From positions 247,382 to 311,381 of the forward strand of contig JAHCIQ010000004.1 in the NCBI GenBank assembly GCA_026129135.1: a DNA stretch of 64,000 nucleotides, read 5' to 3'. The notes under the pieces are model-generated. The model made no database searches. It had not been told where the DNA came from and saw only the letters and a list, made by a program, of their open reading frames with translations. Positions 8,617-17,441 of this stretch are shown here, in pieces. The stretch's first letter is position 1, and each line of letters starts with the position of its first letter. A program made the position numbers and the translations under genes. This DNA is from Cyanobacteria bacterium TGS_CYA1. Lineage in GTDB: Bacteria > Cyanobacteriota > Vampirovibrionia > Obscuribacterales > Obscuribacteraceae.

Positions 8617-10743
8617 ATGGAAGTAACTAGCGAAAGGAAGGGTTCAGTGTCGAAAACAGATCTAACTCAAATCAGAAACATGGGTATTGCAGCGCACATC
8701 GATGCCGGCAAAACCACGACCACTGAGCGTATCCTCTTTTATTCAGGTCTCATTCACAGAATGGGCGAAGTGCACGAAGGCACCTCAGTCACCGACTGGA
8801 TGGAGCAAGAGCGCGAGCGTGGTATCACAATTACCGCTGCTGCTATTTCCAGCAAATGGAAAGACAAGCACATCAACTTAATCGACACCCCCGGACACGT
8901 TGACTTCACAGTTGAAGTAGAGCGTTCGATGCGCGTATTGGACGGTGTCGTAATCGTTCTTTGCGCTGTAGGCGGTGTACAACCACAAACCCAAACCGTT
9001 TGGAAACAAGCTAACCGCTACGCCGTACCGCGTATGGTTTTGGTTAACAAAATGGACAGAAACGGTGCTGACTTCTTCAAAGTCGTCAAACAAGTAAAAG
9101 AAAATCTTCCCGGTATGCACTCCACCTGGGCAAATGCACATCCTATTCAACTTCCGATAGGCGCTGAAGCTCAGTTTATGGGTCTTATCGATTTAATCGA
9201 AATGAAAGCCGTCTTCTATGAAGATGACGATCCGTTGGGCAAAAAGACCACTGAAGGACCTATTCCTGCAGACTACATGGACGAAGCCAAAAAATATCGT
9301 CACCAGTTAGAAGAAGCAATCATCGAAACCGATGATACTTTGATGAACAAGTACCTCGAAGGACAATCGGTATCTAACGAAGAAATCAAAACTGCTTTGC
9401 GTAAAGCTGTTTGCGATAACAAAATCGTTCCGATGCTTTGTGGTTCAGCTTTCAAAAACAAAGGTGTTCAAGCATTGCTCGATGCTATCGTCGACTACTT
9501 GCCTTCGCCAATCGACGTTGAATCTATTACTGGATTCAATCCTAATGGTGAAGAAGAAGAACGCAAGTTCGATCCTAAAGAACCACTTTCAGCTCTTGCC
9601 TTCAAAGTCATGAACGATCCCTTCGTTGGCAAACTGACATTCATCCGAGTTTATAGTGGTACTCTCACAGCTGGTTCTTATGTCTACAATTCGACCAAAG
9701 GCAAACGCGAGCGCATCAGCCGTCTGGTGCAATTGCAAGCTGACCAGAGAACAGACGTTCAAGAAGCTCTTGCTGGTGACATCGTAGCTGCTGTCGGTTT
9801 GAAAGACACCACCACCGGTGACACTCTTTGTGCTGAAAACAGTCCAATAATTTTGGAATCGATGAGCTTTCCAGAGCCGGTTATCTCGGTTGCTATCGAG
9901 CCCAAGACCAAAGGTGATGCCGATAAACTTGGTGTTGCACTTGGCCGTTTGGCAGAAGAAGACCCCACCTTCAAAGTATCGGTTGACCATGAAACAGGTC
10001 AGACCATCATTGCTGGTATGGGCGAACTTCACCTGGAAATCATTGTTGACCGTCTGCTTCGCGAATTCAAAGTAGAAGCCAACGTAGGCAAACCTCAAGT
10101 TGCTTACCGCGAAACAATCAAGAGCAACGTCAAATGCGAAGGCAAATTCATCCGTCAGTCGGGTGGTCGTGGTCAGTACGGACATTGCGTACTCGAGCTC
10201 GAGCCGCTTGAAAATGGAACCGGATTCATCTTCGAAAACAAAATCGTCGGTGGTTCTATTCCAAAAGAATATATTCCCGCAGTCGAACACGGTATCAAAG
10301 ACGCAATGGCTGGCGGCATCTTAGCCGGTTACCCGGTCATTGATGTCAAAGTAAGACTGGTCGAAGGTTCGTACCACGAAGTCGACTCGAACGAAATGGC
10401 GTTCCGTACAGCGGGTTCTATCGGATTCAAGGAAGGCTTTATGAAAGCCAAGCCAATACTGCTCGAACCAATGATGAAAGTGGAAGTCGAAGTTCCTGAA
10501 GAATTCATGGGCGATGTAATTGGCGATTTGTCCTCGAGACGCGGACGAATCGAAGGTATGGATACGGTCGAAAATCTTTCCAAAGTGAGAGCTACCGTTC
10601 CTCTTTCCGAGATGTTCGGTTATGCCACAAACGTGAGAAACAAGACCAAAGGCCAAGGTACATTCACGATGGAATTCTATCGTTACGAAGAAGTACCGGC
10701 TGCTATCTCGACCACTGTGATGGCTGCTGGCAAAGCCAAGTAG
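8617..10743 (+). CDS. fusA: Translation elongation factor G
   Basis: 708 residues, full length. The G1 loop [12 protein letters not shown] lies near residues 26-37, with G2 [10 protein letters not shown]3 DTPGHVDF and G4 NKMDRNGAD. Domain IV and V signatures GGRGQYGHC and RRGRIEGMD follow. EF-G drives translocation on the ribosome using GTP. Two starts are plausible: the ATG at 8617 after AAGGAAG, and an in-frame GTG at 8647 also after AAGGAAGG, which would give a start closer to the family consensus. The gene ends the str cluster here; tufA does not follow. Confidence 0.97.
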   Translation: MEVTSERKGSVSKTDLTQIRNMGIAAHIDAGKTTTTERILFYSGLIHRMGEVHEGTSVTDWMEQERERGITITAAAISSKWKDKHINLIDTPGHVDFTVEVERSMRVLDGVVIVLCAVGGVQPQTQTVWKQANRYAVPRMVLVNKMDRNGADFFKVVKQVKENLPGMHSTWANAHPIQLPIGAEAQFMGLIDLIEMKAVFYEDDDPLGKKTTEGPIPADYMDEAKKYRHQLEEAIIETDDTLMNKYLEGQSVSNEEIKTALRKAVCDNKIVPMLCGSAFKNKGVQALLDAIVDYLPSPIDVESITGFNPNGEEEERKFDPKEPLSALAFKVMNDPFVGKLTFIRVYSGTLTAGSYVYNSTKGKRERISRLVQLQADQRTDVQEALAGDIVAAVGLKDTTTGDTLCAENSPIILESMSFPEPVISVAIEPKTKGDADKLGVALGRLAEEDPTFKVSVDHETGQTIIAGMGELHLEIIVDRLLREFKVEANVGKPQVAYRETIKSNVKCEGKFIRQSGGRGQYGHCVLELEPLENGTGFIFENKIVGGSIPKEYIPAVEHGIKDAMAGGILAGYPVIDVKVRLVEGSYHEVDSNEMAFRTAGSIGFKEGFMKAKPILLEPMMKVEVEVPEEFMGDVIGDLSSRRGRIEGMDTVENLSKVRATVPLSEMFGYATNVRNKTKGQGTFTMEFYRYEEVPAAISTTVMAAGKAK

Positions 10744-10780
10744 TCTTTGCTTCCAATCAATAAAGCAAATAACTTTCATT

Positions 10781-10851
10781 GACTTCCTCACTTAATTGGA
10801 CTAGACCCATTCAATGGGGTACCATTCTAGTCCTGATTGAAAGAGGAAGTC
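10781..10851 (+). promoter_or_regulatory. Nested hairpin burying the Shine-Dalgarno of the next gene
   Basis: Three nested stems are visible. The outer stem is GACTTCCTC (10781-10789) with GAGGAAGTC (10843-10851), nine perfect pairs. The middle stem is GGACTAGA (10798-10805) with TCTAGTCC (10826-10833), eight perfect pairs. The apical stem is CCCAT (10806-10810) with ATGGG (10814-10818). TTAATT and GATTGA add six more pairs, including G-T, between the outer two. The outer right arm contains the GAGGAAG ribosome binding site, and ATG follows at 10852. No T-run follows, so translational control is more likely than termination. Confidence 0.6.
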
Positions 10852-11271
10852 ATGAAGTATCTGCACAGCGGTTATATTCTTTTTTGCCAGAACGCCGAAC
10901 ACTCGGACGATGGCAGGCTTGATCTAAACGGCTTGATAGACGTCTTTGCGGTCGAAGAATTGCCAGTCGAGATGAAATGCGCCTGTGTAATTGGCTTTGG
11001 AACCCCTTTCGAGCGCAGACAATACAAAGGATTCGTTCACATTGACGATCCCACTGGTCGCGAAGTTTTGAAGCGCGAGTTCTCAGCCAATGATCCTGGA
11101 GACGTTTATAAGGGTCACTACGTTTTCAATCCAGATATGAAACTGGATAAAGAAGGCGCATATACTGTCAAAGTTCTTTTGAAGAACTGGAAGAACGAAA
11201 ATATGTGGGACTTCGAGCGCAAGTTCTGGTGTATGAAACACTCAGACTTAGACGGTCCGCCCGATCCCTAA
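10852..11271 (+). CDS. Uncharacterised small protein, DUF6941-like
   Basis: 139 residues. The ATG at 10852 follows GAGGAAG directly and is preferred over an in-frame TTG 15 bases upstream. The N-terminus YILFCQNAEHSDDGRLDLNG continues into an alternating strand pattern without a signal peptide or membrane helix, suggesting a cytosolic beta-sandwich. The opening resembles proteins labelled DUF6941, but I hold this loosely. Its ribosome binding site is enclosed in the long hairpin described separately. The end overlaps the convergent DUF1501 gene by 24 bases. Confidence 0.8.
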   Translation: MKYLHSGYILFCQNAEHSDDGRLDLNGLIDVFAVEELPVEMKCACVIGFGTPFERRQYKGFVHIDDPTGREVLKREFSANDPGDVYKGHYVFNPDMKLDKEGAYTVKVLLKNWKNENMWDFERKFWCMKHSDLDGPPDP

Positions 11272-12009
11272 ACTGTCAATTTCAGAAAAGACATCTGTGA
11301 AGTTTATTGCAATTTCGTTTTCAGCGACTTTGTAGGCACCATATATGCCACCACGAACTTTTTCGCCAATTAGAAAAGCGAGATTAGAATGACCGTGGTC
11401 GGTGCCGCCCTCGTCATTTTCTTTAAGACTGCGTCCCATTTCGGAATAGACCAGACAGATTGACCCTTTGCTCAATTCGCCTATTTTTTCATCCAGTTTG
11501 AGCAAGGCTTCTTTGTGCTTTATTTCCTGATCAAAGTGAGTATCAAAATCGCGAATAGATAGGATTGTCGGTTTTAGTTTTAAATTGAGACGCTTTTGAC
11601 TCCAGCTTTCACCTTCCAGGCTTAAAGGGTCACCGGTTCGCCATATTTGCGATGCGCGGACATGCGAGTAACTCACATTTTCGTAACCAATGCCAAGATA
11701 AATGGCCACTTGCCCTTGCTTAAATCGTAAATGCAAGTTTTTCAGTGCCGGGTTAAGTCCATACTCCTCATTCAATTGCAGAAGTGATTCAGGCTTTAGA
11801 GCAAGAGCAGGGCGCTCTTTATAATAAGTGTCCAGAGTGAATGGCACGACAGTATTAAAAGCATCGTTTCCGCCCTCTAAATGAATGAGCGAAAGCTGGT
11901 TACCCTTGTTAACAATGTGGCCTACAGCTGAGCCAGAACCCACAAAAGGCAAAGACCGACCAAGCCCGCTTGCCAAGCACAGTTTCAGGAATTCTCGACG
12001 TTTCATCAT
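11248..12009 (-). CDS. Short DUF1501 family protein with Tat-like signal
   Basis: 253 residues. The N-terminus KRREFLKLCLASG is a Tat-type signal with a weak twin-arginine core. Family motifs follow in order: LSLIHLEGGNDAFNTVVP, FDTHFDQ, YSEMGRSLKEN, GTDHGHSN and VRGGIYGAY. DUF1501 proteins are exported, sulfatase-like in fold, and often lie next to DUF1800 partners. They are usually about 400 residues; here the stretch between the SQIWRTG region and FDTH is very short, so a central part is missing while motifs on both sides remain. No DUF1800 gene is adjacent. The function is unknown. Confidence 0.8.
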   Translation of the reverse strand: MMKRREFLKLCLASGLGRSLPFVGSGSAVGHIVNKGNQLSLIHLEGGNDAFNTVVPFTLDTYYKERPALALKPESLLQLNEEYGLNPALKNLHLRFKQGQVAIYLGIGYENVSYSHVRASQIWRTGDPLSLEGESWSQKRLNLKLKPTILSIRDFDTHFDQEIKHKEALLKLDEKIGELSKGSICLVYSEMGRSLKENDEGGTDHGHSNLAFLIGEKVRGGIYGAYKVAENEIAINFTDVFSEIDSLGIGRTV

Positions 12010-12016
12010 AAAAATT

Positions 12017-12089
12017 TGGACAGTACTGGATTCGAACCAGTGACCCCCACTATGTCAAAGTGATGCGCTACCAACTGCGCCAACTGTCC
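12017..12089 (-). tRNA. tRNA-Val (anticodon GAC)
   Basis: Read on the minus strand, the acceptor arms GGACAGT and ACTGTCC pair perfectly. The D-arm GCGC-AGTTGGTA-GCGC is present. The anticodon stem TCACT/AGTGG encloses TTGACAT with anticodon GAC, and the T-arm ACTGG-TTCGAAT-CCAGT is intact. The discriminator base is A. CCA is not encoded. Confidence 0.95.
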
Positions 12090-12126
12090 TCGATTGCGTA
12101 TTTTATCATGAAATCAGGGGGAAATT

Positions 12127-12198
<72 letters not shown>

Positions 12199-12349
12199 GC
12201 CAAATTTATTTTACACGAGTTGGACATGCCTTGGTCAAGCCAAGGTTGGCATGTCTACACAGAGCTTGATAGACTTTTGAGAGATGTCGGCTATAAAATT
12301 ATGTCTTGGCATCGTCGTTGGGCTTTAAATGAGCTAATGGGTTTTTAAA

Positions 12350-12874
12350 TTGCAAAAACACTCTTTTCGATCGCTGGTATTAAATGTGGTGCCTCTGGCG
12401 CTGCTTGCGACTCTGGTCCTTTTGGCCGGATGCACTAACCAGAAAAAAGTCACCTATGAATCTTCTGGAATGACCACTACTTTTAGTGAAGACAAAAATG
12501 GCGTCCCAGGCGATTTGAAGCCGTTCATATATCCAGAGGCTAAGCTTGCTGGTATGTCTAGTGCCCAGGACAAAGAGGGCGAAGAAGCCAAATATCTTTC
12601 CATGACCAGCACGGACTCGATGGAAAAAGTGACCGAATGGTACACCAATGCGCTTAAATCGAACGGCTATACAATTGATGATGACGACGAACAACCGCGC
12701 TCGGTCAATATTTCCGGTCACAAAGACAAAGTCGAAATCAATATAACTATGGCTGAAGAAGGCGAAAAGACTACAATCAGCGTATCTCAAGGCAAATCGG
12801 TCGATGACCCGGCAGATGAGCACGAAATGGAAAACTTTACTCCAAATGAAGACCAACCGACTCCAACCGACTGA
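12350..12874 (+). CDS. Putative lipoprotein of unknown function
   Basis: 174 residues. The signal peptide is followed by a lipobox LLAGC at about residues 24-28, so the mature protein is probably lipid-anchored. The rest is acidic and soluble, with STDSMEKVTEWYTNALKSNG, a helix-strand pattern seen in small lipoproteins that measure a segment of oxidised or folded surface. No family is recognised with confidence. The start is TTG with a weak ribosome binding site, but it is needed for the signal peptide. It overlaps the next gene and appears to head the run to fmt and rsmB. Confidence 0.7.
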   Translation: MQKHSFRSLVLNVVPLALLATLVLLAGCTNQKKVTYESSGMTTTFSEDKNGVPGDLKPFIYPEAKLAGMSSAQDKEGEEAKYLSMTSTDSMEKVTEWYTNALKSNGYTIDDDDEQPRSVNISGHKDKVEINITMAEEGEKTTISVSQGKSVDDPADEHEMENFTPNEDQPTPTD

Positions 12875-13499
12875 GGAAATAAAACCGGTCGCAGAGGTCA
12901 TCAACTCTTCGATTACCGAATTCAAGGCGGAATGTCTTGGCGCTCTTGGACTGGATTTTCCAATCAAACCACGTTTTGGCAGTTTCTTGAAAGTGGGCGA
13001 ACCTGATGCTCCTATTCACATTTTTGCGGTCACATTCAATGTTTTGACCGGACCTCTCGATAATGTCCACAAGCCATCTGCCCTTGGACTGACGCGCGCG
13101 CAGCTGCAAGAAGAACAGCCTCAAGTTTTTTCACTTTTAAAAACAGAAGTGAGTGCAGCAATAGTGGGTCACAGTCAGAAAGGTAGAATCTATACTCATT
13201 TGCCACCACAACCACCAGACGTGCACGATTTTGTTTTTGAAGCGAAAGGTGAAGAAGTTGCTTTGCTCACAAAAGATTTCGAATTTTTGCGACATCTTTC
13301 ACAAGTAACTCAAGTGCCAGACGATGAATTATTGTCAGCAGCAATACGTGAGGCTTGCGCCCTCGCTTATGGAACGAACAAACTGGCTGAACGCGATTTC
13401 CTCGTGGGTGCCGGACGTTTCTTATCTAATTCGTACAGAGCTGACTATGACAAACTTTTGTCTGTGCTAAAAAAAATAAGACCCGGTAATCAGGATTAA
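12846..13499 (+). CDS. HAS-barrel domain protein of cyanobacterial type
   Basis: 217 residues from the ATG at 12846, overlapping the lipoprotein by 29 bases. The sequence TEFKAECLGALG, FGSFLKVG, then FNVLTGPLDNVHKPSALGLT and LPPQPPDVHDFVFEA, matches the pattern I know from a conserved cyanobacterial family annotated as HAS-barrel proteins (the barrel found at the N-terminus of HerA/ATP-synthase-like ATPases). No ATPase motor follows. The function is unknown. Its position immediately upstream of fmt suggests a link to translation, but that is inference. Confidence 0.75.
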   Translation: MKTNRLQPTEEIKPVAEVINSSITEFKAECLGALGLDFPIKPRFGSFLKVGEPDAPIHIFAVTFNVLTGPLDNVHKPSALGLTRAQLQEEQPQVFSLLKTEVSAAIVGHSQKGRIYTHLPPQPPDVHDFVFEAKGEEVALLTKDFEFLRHLSQVTQVPDDELLSAAIREACALAYGTNKLAERDFLVGAGRFLSNSYRADYDKLLSVLKKIRPGNQD

Positions 13500-13502
13500 A
13501 AC

Positions 13503-14489
13503 GTGAGCATGAAAGTAATTTTCCTAGGCACTCCCCAGATAGCGGTTCCTACGCTAGAAGCATTATTTGGCGACAAATTCTTCGAAGTTGTAGGCGTTTT
13601 ATGCCAGCCAGACAGACCAAAAGGCAGAGGCAATAAAGTGACACCACCTGCGGTGAAAGAAGCTTTGCAGCGTCTGGATCCAGAAGGGAAAATCACTCTC
13701 TGGCAACCTGAAAAGTTATCCAGATCTCCCGAAATAGTCGAGCAAATGAAAGCCAAAAATGCGGACGCCATGGTAATGGTGGCATTTGGTCAAATTCTCA
13801 AAAAAGATGTGCTCGAAATGACACCTCATGGTGTGATCAATTTCCATGGCTCGCTTTTGCCTAAGTACAGAGGTGCAGCACCAATAAACTGGGTGATAAT
13901 CAATGGCGAAAAAACGACTGGCGTTACTACTATGAGAGCAAATGCCGGTGTCGACACAGGTGATATGCTCGAGCGCGTGGAGTTCGAAATCAAACCTGAA
14001 TGGAACGCGATTGATCTGGCTGAGCATATGTCCACAGCTGGTGCCCCGCTTGTGATATCGACTCTCAAAGGACTGGCTGATGGTTCGGTCAAGCCTGTGG
14101 TCCAGGACGACAGCCAAGCCACTTATGCACCTATGCTCGACAAAGAGATGGCAAATATAGATTGGATGTGGGCTGCTACAACTATTCACAACACTGTTCG
14201 GGGGCTCGTGCCCTGGCCTGGCACAGTATGTCAGTTCAGAGGCGCTCCTTTGAAAATATGGCAAACAAAATTAGTTGAAAAATCAGAGCTTGAAACTATC
14301 GACGTTCCAAGCAAAACGCAAGGAACGATAATCAACAGAAACCATAGAGTTTTTGCGGTTTGTGGAAATAATGGACTCGAACTGATTGAACTTTGTGAAG
14401 TGCAACCACCAGGCAAGCCCAAGATGAAAGCTCAAGATTGGGCTAATGGTGCACATCTTGCCAAAGACGATTGCTTGCTGAAAGTATGA
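13503..14489 (+). CDS. fmt: Methionyl-tRNA formyltransferase
   Basis: 328 residues. The N-terminus MKVIFLGTPQIAVPTL, the catalytic stretch INFHGSLLPKYRGAAPINW and TGVTTMRANAGVDTGDML are diagnostic. Fmt formylates initiator Met-tRNA using 10-formyl-tetrahydrofolate. The C-terminal tRNA-binding OB-like domain (about 210-320) is present. The start could be the GTG at 13503 or the ATG at 13509, a two-codon difference. It lies in a run with the HAS-barrel gene and rsmB, with 3 and 16 bases between genes. Confidence 0.97.
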   Translation: MSMKVIFLGTPQIAVPTLEALFGDKFFEVVGVLCQPDRPKGRGNKVTPPAVKEALQRLDPEGKITLWQPEKLSRSPEIVEQMKAKNADAMVMVAFGQILKKDVLEMTPHGVINFHGSLLPKYRGAAPINWVIINGEKTTGVTTMRANAGVDTGDMLERVEFEIKPEWNAIDLAEHMSTAGAPLVISTLKGLADGSVKPVVQDDSQATYAPMLDKEMANIDWMWAATTIHNTVRGLVPWPGTVCQFRGAPLKIWQTKLVEKSELETIDVPSKTQGTIINRNHRVFAVCGNNGLELIELCEVQPPGKPKMKAQDWANGAHLAKDDCLLKV

Positions 14490-14505
14490 AGGGTAAAAAA
14501 AATAG

Positions 14506-15945
14506 ATGAAGAATCGAGAACACAAAGCTAAAGGTGTCGATTCGAGGAAACTCGCTCTTGAAATTTTGCTTCGTACTAACGAAGAAAAAAACTATGTACA
14601 AAGCGTGTTATCTGCATCGCTCAAGGAAAGCAAGCTGTCTTCGCGCGACAAGGCTTTCGTGACCTATCTTGTTCAGGGTGTTTTGCGCAATTTAAGTATA
14701 TTGGACAAAACAATCAAAGCTCATTCGCATCGTCCACTCGAAAAAATGACTTCGGTACTCTTAAATGTTTTGAGGCTTGGCACCTTTCAATTATTATTCA
14801 TGGAAGATATGCCAGCTTCGGCTGTTTTGAGCACTTCCACCTCGGTTGCAAGACTCTGCGGACACAGTGGGCTTTCCAGTTTTACTCAAGGTGTGCTCAG
14901 AAATATTTTGCGCAATCTTGAAAAAATCAAAGACGAGCAAGGCATACGGCAGGACAAAGATTCGGGCGATAAAGCTTTTATGAGCAAAGATCCTGAAGAA
15001 TTGAGCGACCATTATTCGATGCCACTATGGATAGTGCAACGCTGGCTTTGCTCGTATGGACTGGAAATTACGATTTCTCTTCTTGCGTACAGTCAGTCGA
15101 GCCCTAAACAATGCTTGCGTGTAAATGAGAATGCAGTTGAAGTCAAAGCCGTGTTGTCAATTTTAGAGCGTGCTGGGCTGGAAGTAGAAGCATCGAATGT
15201 GGTGCCTTCATGTGTTCGCATTCTGTCTAAAGGCAAACATAAAGGTCCGCTAGAAAAACTGCCTGGCTACTCAGAAGGACTATTCAGTATCCAGGATGAA
15301 GCCTCTCAGCTTGTCTCATATGCTGTTGGAGCACGCTCGGGCGATCTCGTAATTGATTTATGCGCAGCACCGGGCGGTAAGACTTTGCATATGAGCGAGA
15401 TGATGCAAAATAAAGGAAAAATACTTGCCGTAGATAAATCTGAGCAACGTCTGAGTGTTCTGAAAAGCAACCGACAAAGACTGTCTATAACCAATGTCGA
15501 AGTAATTGAAGGCGATGGTCGCAATCTTTCGCTTGATACCAAAGCGGACCGCGTACTGGTCGATGCTCCATGTTCTGGCACAGGAGTGCTCAATCGCCGA
15601 AGCGATTTGCGTTATCACAGACGTGAGGAAGATATCAAAAGTCTTTGTGATTTGCAGCTTGAATTGCTCAATAATGCATCTACCCTTGTAAAACCAGGCG
15701 GGATACTTGTCTATTCGACCTGTTCTGTAGAAAAAGAAGAGAACGAGCAAGTTATTGATAAATTTCTGGCTCAAAACAGTGAGTTCGAATTTTCGAGCTT
15801 AACCGATATCGTTAAAGCTTTTAAGAACCCGCCGTTCGATCTCGATTCTGAGTCTGGAAAAATCCAGCTATTGCCCACTATGCAGGGGTTCTCGGGCTTT
15901 TTCTTGGCCAGGCTCAAGCGTAAGGACCAGGTTTCAAGCCCCTAA
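14506..15945 (+). CDS. rsmB: 16S rRNA m5C967 methyltransferase RsmB
   Basis: 479 residues: a NusB-like helical RNA-binding domain (about 10-140), then a Rossmann methyltransferase. Motifs are LCAAPGGKTLHMSEMM (SAM binding), VDAPCSGTGVLNRRSDLRY (motif IV Cys) and VYSTCSVEKEENE (motif VI catalytic Cys). It methylates C967 of 16S rRNA in E. coli numbering. The fmt-rsmB order is a common bacterial arrangement. The stretch of about 30 residues between the NusB domain and the linker (DEQGIRQDKDSGDK) is polar and probably a flexible insertion. Confidence 0.95.
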   Translation: MKNREHKAKGVDSRKLALEILLRTNEEKNYVQSVLSASLKESKLSSRDKAFVTYLVQGVLRNLSILDKTIKAHSHRPLEKMTSVLLNVLRLGTFQLLFMEDMPASAVLSTSTSVARLCGHSGLSSFTQGVLRNILRNLEKIKDEQGIRQDKDSGDKAFMSKDPEELSDHYSMPLWIVQRWLCSYGLEITISLLAYSQSSPKQCLRVNENAVEVKAVLSILERAGLEVEASNVVPSCVRILSKGKHKGPLEKLPGYSEGLFSIQDEASQLVSYAVGARSGDLVIDLCAAPGGKTLHMSEMMQNKGKILAVDKSEQRLSVLKSNRQRLSITNVEVIEGDGRNLSLDTKADRVLVDAPCSGTGVLNRRSDLRYHRREEDIKSLCDLQLELLNNASTLVKPGGILVYSTCSVEKEENEQVIDKFLAQNSEFEFSSLTDIVKAFKNPPFDLDSESGKIQLLPTMQGFSGFFLARLKRKDQVSSP

Positions 15946-15998
15946 TATATTGGTATTAAAGAGGGTTAGTCGGGTAGGGACTGTCAAAGGAAAATAAA

Positions 15999-16784
15999 AT
16001 GGACTTTTTCACCATAGGCATTGGCGTAATTGGGTTCTTCCTCCTTTCAGGAGTACGCCTGGTCAAAGAATACGACCGCCTGGTCATATTTACTCTGGGG
16101 AAAGCCACTGATGTGAAAGGACCCGGTCCGGTCTATCTCTGGCCTATTGCTCAAAGCGAAAAGAAAGTCGACCTTCGGGTAGTCACTATGGCAATTCCGA
16201 TGCAAGAAGTTATAACCAAAGATAATATTTCTTGTAAAACAGCTGCCGTTTGCTTTTTCCAGGTCGTGGACCCCTTGAAAGCCGTGACCAAAGTAGAAGA
16301 CTGGTATACAGCAACTAACCAGATAGCCCAGACTACACTTAGAAGCGTTCTTGGTCAGCACGAACTTGATGACCTTTTGTCGGAGCGCGATGTAATCAAT
16401 GCCAAATTGAGTTCAATCATCGACCGTCAGACCGAAGGGTGGGGGATTCAGGTAACAGCTGTGGAAGTAAAAGACGTCGAGCTGCCTGAGTCCATGCAAA
16501 GAGCAATGGCTCGCCAGGCTGAGGCAGAGCGCGAACGTCGTGCAAAAATTACAGCTGCCGAAGGTGAGTTGCAAGCTGCAGAAAAACTGGCTCAAGCTGC
16601 CACCATGATTGCTTCTGCACCAGGTGCCATGCAATTGAGACAATTGCAGACCATGGTAGAAGTGTCTTCTGACGCCAAGTCTACTGTGATTCTGCCTATT
16701 CCTATCGAAATGATGGAAGGATTTAATCGAGGCGGGCAGACAATTAAATTGAAAAATCAAGAAAAAGAGAAGTTACCTTCCTAA
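15999..16784 (+). CDS. Slipin (SPFH/band 7 membrane protein)
   Basis: 261 residues. One N-terminal membrane segment (FFTIGIGVIGFFLLSG) is followed by an SPFH domain with VKEYDRLVIFTLGK, GPGPVYLWPI and VFFQV-type strands, then a coiled region MARQAEAERERRAKITAAEG. This is the stomatin-like slipin layout. Such proteins oligomerise in membrane microdomains, often with an NfeD partner; none is adjacent. AAAGGAAAATAAA precedes the ATG. Its end overlaps the convergent gene by 12 bases. Confidence 0.93.
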   Translation: MDFFTIGIGVIGFFLLSGVRLVKEYDRLVIFTLGKATDVKGPGPVYLWPIAQSEKKVDLRVVTMAIPMQEVITKDNISCKTAAVCFFQVVDPLKAVTKVEDWYTATNQIAQTTLRSVLGQHELDDLLSERDVINAKLSSIIDRQTEGWGIQVTAVEVKDVELPESMQRAMARQAEAERERRAKITAAEGELQAAEKLAQAATMIASAPGAMQLRQLQTMVEVSSDAKSTVILPIPIEMMEGFNRGGQTIKLKNQEKEKLPS

Positions 16785-17441
16785 GCCTGAAAGATACTCT
16801 GGAAGTGTTTTCTCTCTAGGTTTTTGCAAAATCCAGGTGCAGGCTTCGGTGATAGCATCTGCAAGCTCGTTGTGCGGGTCTGTTTCTACCTCTGCTTCAT
16901 AAATAAGTCTATATGGTGCAATATTTTCGCCATACCAGAGAAAAACGCGCAGCGATTCGCCAGAGCCAAAATTCACCAGTAAATGGTCGAGTTCTTGCGG
17001 GGGCGTTACATCGAATTTGCGCGAATAATCATTAATAGAGTCTGCACCAAGCGGAATGTCCAAGCCTGCTTTGTGTTTGGTGAAAAGCCCCGAGCCTTTG
17101 AAAGCGCGTCCACGCAAAACTATAAACTGGTCTGGCTTTCTGTAATAGCAAATAAAACCGCGCCAGTCTTGCGGTACTGGGTCAGCAAGTTTTACTCCGA
17201 TTTGCTGTGCAATCGAGGCAAGCAATTGCTCGCATTCGGGAGTAAATTGCTCCAGCCCACGGCGAGCTTGTTCCTTTGCGAGGATCTCGGATTCGAGTTC
17301 TAGAAGGCGTGCGTGAAAGTCTGTCACTGAATTGAATTTATTTCTTTGCGTATCTTTGAAGATTATGCCCGAAAATCTGATGGCTAATTGGGGTATGACT
17401 TTTACATCAGAGTCTTTTGGATAATATGAAAGCAGAAACAA
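16773..17441 (-). CDS. Uncharacterised protein
   Basis: Up to 222 residues, soluble, with no signal or membrane segment. The C-terminal half alternates strands and helices (DQFIVLRGRAFKGSGLF, SLRVFLWYGENIAPYRLIY, ELADAITEACTWIL). I do not recognise the family. The start is uncertain: the 17441 codon is TTG without a ribosome binding site and would overlap the divergent sigma-like gene, while an in-frame GTG at 17327 is an alternative. The residues between the two still look protein-like. Confidence 0.65.
   Translation of the reverse strand: MFLLSYYPKDSDVKVIPQLAIRFSGIIFKDTQRNKFNSVTDFHARLLELESEILAKEQARRGLEQFTPECEQLLASIAQQIGVKLADPVPQDWRGFICYYRKPDQFIVLRGRAFKGSGLFTKHKAGLDIPLGADSINDYSRKFDVTPPQELDHLLVNFGSGESLRVFLWYGENIAPYRLIYEAEVETDPHNELADAITEACTWILQKPREKTLPEYLSGLGR

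Noticed and set aside
9589..10290. 233-codon minus-strand frame inside fusA
   Set aside because: It is the complement of well-conserved EF-G codons; Phe- and Asp-rich composition is typical of a shadow frame.
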